Source: Candidatus Saganbacteria bacterium (GTDB lineage: Bacteria > Margulisbacteria > WOR-1 > XYC2-FULL-46-14). From it: DNA of 49,240 nucleotides. This document shows, in pieces, positions 39,994 to 47,700 of this stretch. Below the pieces are notes generated by a model, which searched no databases, had not been told where the DNA came from, and saw only the letters and a list, made by a program, of their open reading frames with translations. Made by a program: the position numbers and the translations under genes. The DNA lies in NCBI GenBank assembly GCA_013202975.1, contig JABMQY010000005.1:1-49240 (forward strand), given 5' to 3'. Every line of letters begins with the position of its first letter. The first letter of the stretch is position 1.

Positions 39994-41718
39994 CTACGAC
40001 TCCCTTTCCAGCTGCTCAAGTTTTTTAATCAATGCAACCATCCCTTCATATCGCTGCATTGCCTCCTGATTATCTCTGGCCAATATTGGAACAATCTCCT
40101 GACTGTATTTTACTATCTTTCTTAAAACATACAGAAGCCTTCCAAATTCCGAAACAGCATAAGATTCTTTTAATTGCTTAAGGACCCACTCCATATCTGA
40201 TAGATACGGCAGCTTTTTAGCATAGGATTCCTTCTCTACCTCCGGACGAGCAAAAAGATTATAAAATGATAAGAGGGTGTCAACCGCCCCTATCAAGGAC
40301 TGTTCTTCTTCTGTCAAGGAACACTGCAACTTTTCATCCGGAACAGAATTGGTATAAAAAAGCATTTCATCAAAAATCGTATCTGCTAAAGCGCGCGCCA
40401 AGCCCCCTTCTATTCTGGCTTCAGAGAGTGACAACGAGAGGGTCTTATAAGAACCGGATAAAATCTCTTTTCCAGTTAGATCGACAAAAACGCTTCTTGT
40501 TGTATTTATTTTCCGTACAACCCCTCTCCAACTTTGATTTTTAAATTGTGCCTTAACCTTCTTACCTGTAACCCGCTTTCCTTCAATAGTAATCCTCTCC
40601 AAATAATGCGAGGTATCCGCAAGCAGAGACCCGTCCTGCAATCTTTCGCTGATCTCGGCAAAGTTAATCGGGCAGTCAAGGCCGACCACAACCCTTTCTT
40701 CGTGAGGAACGAATAAAACATAACTTACATGGGAAGGGAGATGCTCTGATTTAAGCCGATATTCCGGCTTACCCTTTACTTTAGAGCGCTTTGTTCTGAC
40801 CAAAACAGACTGCCCTTTTCCCATTAGATCAGCATCAAAATCACTGACGATATTATCAAACAGCCCGCTCAAAACTTCTCGACTTGGTTCTCCGGTAGAT
40901 ATAGCCCTGATCAAAGAGGTAAACTCGTGATAACAGATGATTTTTCCGGCGATAAATGGTCTGGTATTATGCATTTTTGAAACAAGCTCTACTATAAAAT
41001 CCAGGCCCAGGCTAAATCGCTCACTAGAATCAGCAGCCAATCCGGTATAGGGAAATTTTACGGTATAAGATGTTATACTCAAAAACTCATTACCCTTATA
41101 GAAGTATTGGACAATTTTTCCTCCACCCCGGAGAATCCCCTCCCTCTTTTCCAAAATGATACCCTTAAAATTATTTTGAATAATAGAATCCATCTTCTGA
41201 CAATCCAGCATGTTCTTGAAAGAAAAAACCAGGTGATTGGAATTAATTACCACGGCCCTTAGATGAAAAAGATCGGGCAGGGTATTTGCAAGCTTCGTAA
41301 GTAAGTTTGAAGCAGGATAAGTTGACGGCTTTAAAAGGGGAGATTCTTCCCCGGTTTGGTCTAATTTATATTTTTCTGCCATCATGGTAAGCAAAACCTC
41401 ACGCAGACCAGAAAGATTATGTTCGGTCTCCTCTGTGCTCAGGCTCATACCAAATGTATCGGGCATTTCTGGCGGGGCAACAAATATATGGGGCTCATAT
41501 ATGTTTGCATCTGCACCAAGCAACTGCTCCGCATAAAACTGAAACCTTGGATCCTTTAACATTCGCTCAAACGCTGGAGACAGAACAGGCTCTGCAGCAT
41601 TAGGGACAGCTGAGCTCCCAAAATTTGCAGGGACAGCTAGTACACGTCTTCCTACGAGATGCTTACTTCCTGTCTGAACAGTTTTAATAGGACCGGTTCC
41701 ATTACCAATTGATGTCAT
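39994..41718 (-). CDS. Hypothetical protein, first gene of the operon
   Basis: About 574 residues, function not recognised. I place the start at MTSIGNGTG, preceded by GGAGGGAATATATT; the frame extends nine codons upstream to 41745, into the inverted repeat. The N-terminal 60 residues are low in complexity. A mixed alpha/beta middle follows (VVINSNHLVFSFKNMLDCQ, YVLFVPHEERVVVGLDCP). Segment KKVKAQFKNQSWRGVVRKINTTRSVFVDLTGKE has the look of a small beta-barrel. The last ~120 residues are helical. Its promoter overlaps the stop of the giant gene. Confidence 0.7.
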   Translation of the reverse strand: MTSIGNGTGPIKTVQTGSKHLVGRRVLAVPANFGSSAVPNAAEPVLSPAFERMLKDPRFQFYAEQLLGADANIYEPHIFVAPPEMPDTFGMSLSTEETEHNLSGLREVLLTMMAEKYKLDQTGEESPLLKPSTYPASNLLTKLANTLPDLFHLRAVVINSNHLVFSFKNMLDCQKMDSIIQNNFKGIILEKREGILRGGGKIVQYFYKGNEFLSITSYTVKFPYTGLAADSSERFSLGLDFIVELVSKMHNTRPFIAGKIICYHEFTSLIRAISTGEPSREVLSGLFDNIVSDFDADLMGKGQSVLVRTKRSKVKGKPEYRLKSEHLPSHVSYVLFVPHEERVVVGLDCPINFAEISERLQDGSLLADTSHYLERITIEGKRVTGKKVKAQFKNQSWRGVVRKINTTRSVFVDLTGKEILSGSYKTLSLSLSEARIEGGLARALADTIFDEMLFYTNSVPDEKLQCSLTEEEQSLIGAVDTLLSFYNLFARPEVEKESYAKKLPYLSDMEWVLKQLKESYAVSEFGRLLYVLRKIVKYSQEIVPILARDNQEAMQRYEGMVALIKKLEQLERES

Positions 41719-41732
41719 AATATATTCCCTCC

Positions 41733-41757
41733 ACACAAGTACCATACGGTACTGTGT
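41733..41757. promoter_or_regulatory. Inverted repeat near the transcription start of the 36-42 kb operon
   Basis: AGTACC and GGTACT, with flanking ACA and TGT, form an interrupted palindrome around ATAC. It lies 8 nt downstream of the -10 box and upstream of the Shine-Dalgarno, so it covers the expected start site. It could be an operator or a 5' hairpin. Confidence 0.5.
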
Positions 41758-41765
41758 CCATATAT

Positions 41766-41793
41766 TTATCGTCCCTTTGTAAGAAAAATTTCA
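41766..41793 (-). promoter_or_regulatory. Alternative-sigma promoter of the 36-42 kb operon
   Basis: The -35 box TGAAATTT (41793-41786), 12 bases, then the -10 box GACGATAA (41773-41766), on the - strand. The -35 overlaps the stop codon of the giant gene upstream. Confidence 0.8.
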
Positions 41794-44700
41794 CCTTCTT
41801 TGCCCCTCCCCTATCTCCCTCTGCCACCGGTTCCCAACCCTTCTGCCTCGTATTTCAACAACTTGACCTGTCTCCATATTATCTACCCCTAAAACAAAAT
41901 TCGGCGGGACACGACCTCCTTCTGATTGCATCATCTGATAAACATGATGCAGGGCATCACGGACCTCTTCGTCATCCGCTCCGCGAGCTTCAAGTAACGA
42001 TTCATATACAAAATTCAAAAATATTCTTTGCTCACTACTAACTTGTGGATTATTTAGTAATACTTCTGCTCTTGTTTGTACCCTTTGGGGCAAAGGACCA
42101 GGAACAGGTGCAGGGGAAGTAGCAGGTAAGGATTCAGGAACAGGAAGAGCTGCCTCCCTCTGAGCTAATAACGCTTGGGGATCAACCTCTACAATTTCAA
42201 TCTCTTCTTCTGCTCGCCAGATCAAACGCAGCGGCAAAACCTGTCTTTCTGCATTAGGATTACCAGGCGAATTGGTCTCCAAATATTCATTGCGCCAGCT
42301 ACTACTATTCCAAAGGGCTAAATCGCGAAGATGTCTGAACCCGCCGACCTTTTCAACCTCAAGCAGCCTTTCAGGATATCTTCCATCCAAATAATAATAA
42401 TTCGAAGAGCGATTAGAAATAAATTTGCTCATATCTAACTCGGAAAAACCATGCTCCTCGGAATAATTCTGCATTTGCTCAATAATATTATCCAGGATTG
42501 CACCACGAGAGGCTAAATAGCGGTGATTGGTCTGAAACTGAATCGCATCAATAACCAGAACCGGCTCTCCCTCACTCTCCTCGACCAACAAATAAACATT
42601 GCCAACCCAGTCATTATTCTCGTATAGACGAAAACTCAAAAATCCCGGATCAAAAAAGTGCTGAGGCACGGTTTCGTGAAAAGCAAAGTCAGAACGAATA
42701 TCAGTACAATCAGAGCTAATCCCGCCCCGCGCAAGCTCATCTGCATCTTTTGCAGATAAAACCATACGATAATTATTTACCCCTACCCCTTCCCCCTCTT
42801 CATGCGCATCTTCCACAACCGACCTTCGTGTCATCTCAGAAACTATTGCAGTTCGCTCTCTTAACTCGTTTTTCAATCCCTCTCTCAAATCTAAATTATC
42901 TTCCCGATTAATTAATTCATTCCCCAGATTATCCCTATATAATTCTTCCAGTTTTAGCAGACAATCCATCTGTCTATTTTGTTCATAAGCAGTTAAAAGA
43001 TCATCCCAGGTACGGCCGCTCATTGTGATTAAAAGAAGCAGATTATTTACATACTCTCTTAGCAAATCAGCTGCATCAGCCTTAACCTCTATCCTTTCTA
43101 TTAACACTGCTCTCTGTTGCTCTAACAATTCAACCAATTGAGGCAAATCTAACTTTGATTCTTGTTTTCTATCACCTAAAGCCGTAACCTGAGCAGATAA
43201 AATTTCAGAAGTCCCGGAACCTAAAAGCAGCACATCTTCTTCCGGCTCTATTTCACCATTCAAAGTGAAACCATATTCCTGGCCAGGCCGGTCAAAATCC
43301 TCCTCCAGCCCCAGCTCCCTGGTCCTCTCTTTAAATGTTGTGTAATACTCCTGAGTTTGATTAAAGGCATGCACTGTGTCATGGTCTCGTAATACAGAAA
43401 AGAGCCTTTCGGTAGCCTGCGTTCTCCTAACCCTTGTATCAGCAGATAAATATCGGGTTCGTAAACCAGGATCCATTTTATCCAAAACCGGCTCAACTGA
43501 GTCATTTTCCAAATACGCTCTTTGTGGCGTAAACCAGAAACGATCAGATGCCACAGGTGCAGGGGCAATATCTTTTACTTCGGCAGCCACTTCAGCTTGT
43601 TCAAGTCTTACCCTGATTTCATCAAAGCGACCAGACTTTTTTAATTCATTATAATATTTACTTACAGTCCTGCGTGCAACATCATAATTTCTTTCTTCTA
43701 ATATTTCTGTCATTCTTGGTGCAGAAATTTTAGGATCTCCCATCTTCAATTCAACAATTATCTCCTCAATCCTCTCTCTTTGATTTGGAGGGATTTCTCC
43801 ACTCTTCTTACACTCTTCGATTATCTCTCTTGAAACCTTTTTACTCATAACCCTGGAAATTGTGGTGCCCTCGATCTTTAGATTCTCACCGATCTCCGAC
43901 TGGTTTAAATTCGGATCCTTTGCCAGCTCTTCAATTATTCTCTCAAGCAGGGAATATTGTGCTGCAGAGAGTCCTCTGGTTTTTTTATGCTTTTTGTCAT
44001 CCTTATATATTTTGGATAAATCAAGCATTGTGCGGGGAAATTTCAAGCGATCAAACTTGCCGTCCATCTCCCTAAGATAGGCGCGCATAAACACTGCACT
44101 CAACTCCGGATTTCGCACAAAGACCCCTATTTCTTCACCAAAGTCTACAAGATTTTTTCTTCTCTCATCATCGCTTAGCGGCTTATCATGCACTTTGGTA
44201 TCTTCGTGGTCAAGAAGGATAAATTCAATCTCGTCCCCTAATCTGATCATTATATTTCTAGGAGCAAGTCCGTTGAACTCAACCCCCTCTTTATGCAGAG
44301 TTGCTACCAAAGAACCAAGCTGGGCAGTAATCTGGGTAGTTTTAAGCGCCTGATACTCCTCAAAAAGATCTTGCGGCAGGGAGGTCGCCAGGGCCAAATT
44401 ATTATCTATAATAAAGCTAAACCAATCTCCGGCCTTCCCATTTTCTTCTAACGCCTCAATTACACCGGCATATTTTCTTTTGGCTGTTTTGTTGAGGAAT
44501 CCTCTTAGTATATCCCCTCTTTCCTCACTTGGTTTTTCAGACAAAAGAAAACGCAATTCTTGAGAACTAAGCCTGGTCTTATTTCTCTGACAAAGCTCAT
44601 AAAGGGATTTTCTGCGCTGGATCAGATCAACTAATGTCACTGCATTAGGGACATGGTGCATTAAAAGATAGGCTGTCCTCTGACTCTCGGCTATTCCAAA

Positions 44701-47700
44701 TATTTCCGGGAGCAGAACCCCTGGAATTTCTCTCTCCTGTAAATCCAGAAGATTTTGGATTTCCTGGTAGACCCCCTTTGATCCGGGGGGTCCTAATCTT
44801 TTTGAGACTATCTTGATAGTCCGCTGGTCAGTATCCGCAATCCTAAAGAATTTTACTTTATCCGGGTCATCAATTGCAGCTAAGCGCATTTCTAACTGAT
44901 CCACCAGGGTCTGCTTTAATTGAAGGCTCATCCGCAATTCCTGTCTCTGCTGCAGAACAAGTCGCGGAGTCCAATGAAGCCCCATCCCCAATCCCCCCGG
45001 CTCACCGCAGGGCTGCTGGTGCCCTTTTTGGTCTAAAATATTTCTCTGATCCTCAATAAAATCATATAAGTCAGAGTACCCAACCTTTTTCTCCTCTTCC
45101 GATTCTTCTTCATCATCCTCTCTAAAATCCTTAGGATCCAATCCCTTATGAGCCCTTTTGAGCTCTGATAAACTATCTGCTGCAAAAAACGGAAGATACC
45201 TCTCATTTCCGCTCATATAAAACAAAGCGCTTTCCCCGCTAAGAAAGATATTTCTTAATGATTTAGGCGGTGTCAAACCGCTCCCCTTAAACCTTCTCTC
45301 AAACAACTTATTTTGCAGACTGTCGGTTGTTTCGCTAGTATCTAATTCGGACTCTTGAAACTGCCCTAACAAGCCGGCAAGTTCGGACAGATTGTCTTCA
45401 CCGGAGCGCAGGATAATCCTGGCTTTTTTATATTCAGCTCTTTCCATTTGCGGCCAGACATAGTTTGTTAAAACAGAAGGCTCCGCCGCGTTAATTTCTC
45501 TAAGTAAACTGGAGACTGAAACAATATTATCATTTAAGGAAACAACCGGTAGATCGGCAATACTGGCAATCAAAGCATCAACCATTGATTCTGAATCCAA
45601 AGATTTATCCTTTAAAACCTGCCCAAGTCTGGCCAAAATCCCCAAAAAGCTCTTGTCAAAAATAATATTTTCAATTTTCTCACCCCTGTCAAGATTTCTG
45701 GCTAAAATGGAAAAAGCAGCAGCCGGGTATTTCAATAATGCATCCAGCTTTCTTCTGTTTTGGTGCTTTCTTTCAAAAGATCGGGGCGAGCGGGCTTTGG
45801 CAGCCTCCAAAAATCTTCTGGCATCGGGCCCATTATACCTTTCTATCTCTTCAAAAAATTCATCCTGATCCATGGTCCGCAATTCTTCATGCTTCCATAA
45901 GATGTTAAATCTTCCGTTATTAATGCTCTGGAAGGAACCATGCTTATCTCTCATAGTCACCTGTCCAGGACCGACTTTTTCTTTGATCCCGCCGTATAAT
46001 TTTATATAAGCCGCCCGAACCTCCCTGCGGTTTGATACTGTACCAAACAGCCCGGAAGCTGTTTTCGGGTCGTTCATAAGCAGGTAATCAAAATCCCCAG
46101 CACCAAGCATTTCGCGGAACCCATCAACCACTCCCCTTACAAAATCCTCATGGCTAATATCTAATTTCTTTTGTGGCTGAATAACATCAATTACCAGAAC
46201 CCTGCTTCCGCCATAATAGGCCTCTAGTATATAGACATTTCCAACCCATTTTTTTTGTCCATCATCGCCTGACCGATAGATACGATAATTGGTAAAATCC
46301 TGGTTTAAAAACTGATCCAGGTAGCCGGTAGTACAATCACCAGAAACCCATCCCTTAAATATATCTCCCGGACTGTGAGACGGGACCAAATAAAAGGTCT
46401 TTGCCGGCAGGATCCTTTCTTCAACCTTTGCCAGCTCGGACTCAATTGCGTAGATTGTTTGCTGTGCGCTGCTGTCGGTCAAGGCCGTCTGGTCAACATA
46501 ATCTGCAAGAATTGTGTTAAGACTCGATAAAAAGGCCGGATATTGGGTCAGCTTTTTAAGACTATTCTCAAGAGGATTAATTTTCTCTCTATACATTTTA
46601 TTAAGCGCTTTTCTTTCGGATCTTCCAGCCTTCCCTTTGGGCAATTCTTCAAGTTTTTGATCCCTCTCCGCCTCTATTTTACCAATCTTTCTTTTTAAAC
46701 TATCAATTTCGTCATCTCCCAACCTATCCTGGATAATTTTCTTATTTTCACGAATCTCGTTTTGAAGAAGTGAAACCAAACCATAAACAGTTTTTTCTTC
46801 ATTTATCCTCTCAATTAAAGGCTCAATTCCTTCTTCCAGCTCTCTAACCGCATCAACCTGATTAAAAATAAAAGAAATCTCGGCTTCAAGACTTACTGAC
46901 AAATTAGTGGTAAAGTCCGATCCAGCCTGGTCCAAATAATATTCCAGCTCGCAGGAAAGGTCTCTTAGTAAATCCCAATTAAAGCCATTACTCCCCGAAA
47001 CAGAAAGAAGACTTGTTGTTTTTCCCTGAATCTCCCGCAGCCCGGACAAGGTTTCGGCAGAAAGATCTAAGGACCTGTTTTTTAGGACAGCCTGGATTTT
47101 TCCATAAATTGAATTTATCCCCTTTTTGGCTGATTCGTTTTTTAATTTTTTGGGTAATCCCATGACCTGTTTGCGCACACCCATACGAATAAAATCAACA
47201 ATCTCGTTTTGCGTTCTCTCTCTTAAATTAGGTATCCTCTCTTTATATAAAACCCTAAGCGCGTTTAATTTTACATCCACCGCATCCGAAAACAAATCAT
47301 CCAAAAGCTCCGGACTGGCTTCAAAGATAGAAGCCTCATATAATGGGGCCAAAATGCTTCGAACCTTTGGATTAGTCAGGCTTTCCCGTTCAAGCGTTCT
47401 GATCAGAGTTCTTAATATATCCCGCTGTATCCTTTGATCAGGATCCCTCATTTTTTCATGAACATAGGGGAGCAGTAGTTTTCTCAAAGCGTCTTGCAGC
47501 AGCTTTTGCTGGCTCAAAATAGCTCGATTAAGCTCCGGATCATCTTCAAACTGGCGGATACGCTCCATGGTCTGCTGATAGGCAATCAGGGTCTCAAAAA
47601 TATGGCTGTTGATTAATATAATGTTTTTATTCAGGATGCCGTCAAGCAGAGAACGGCTTGATGAAAGAATAGCTTTTTTGCTCTCATCATATAAAGCCTG

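Noticed and set aside
41719-41745. Longer start for the protein at 39994-41718
   Set aside because: GGAGGGAAT lies between this methionine and the one at 41718, which it serves at proper spacing.
36300-41790. Sigma-54 (-24/-12) promoters for the giant protein to act on
   Set aside because: In the leaders I read by eye, including those at 36300 and 41720, I saw no GG-N10-GC arrangement; only the CGATAW-type sites were evident.
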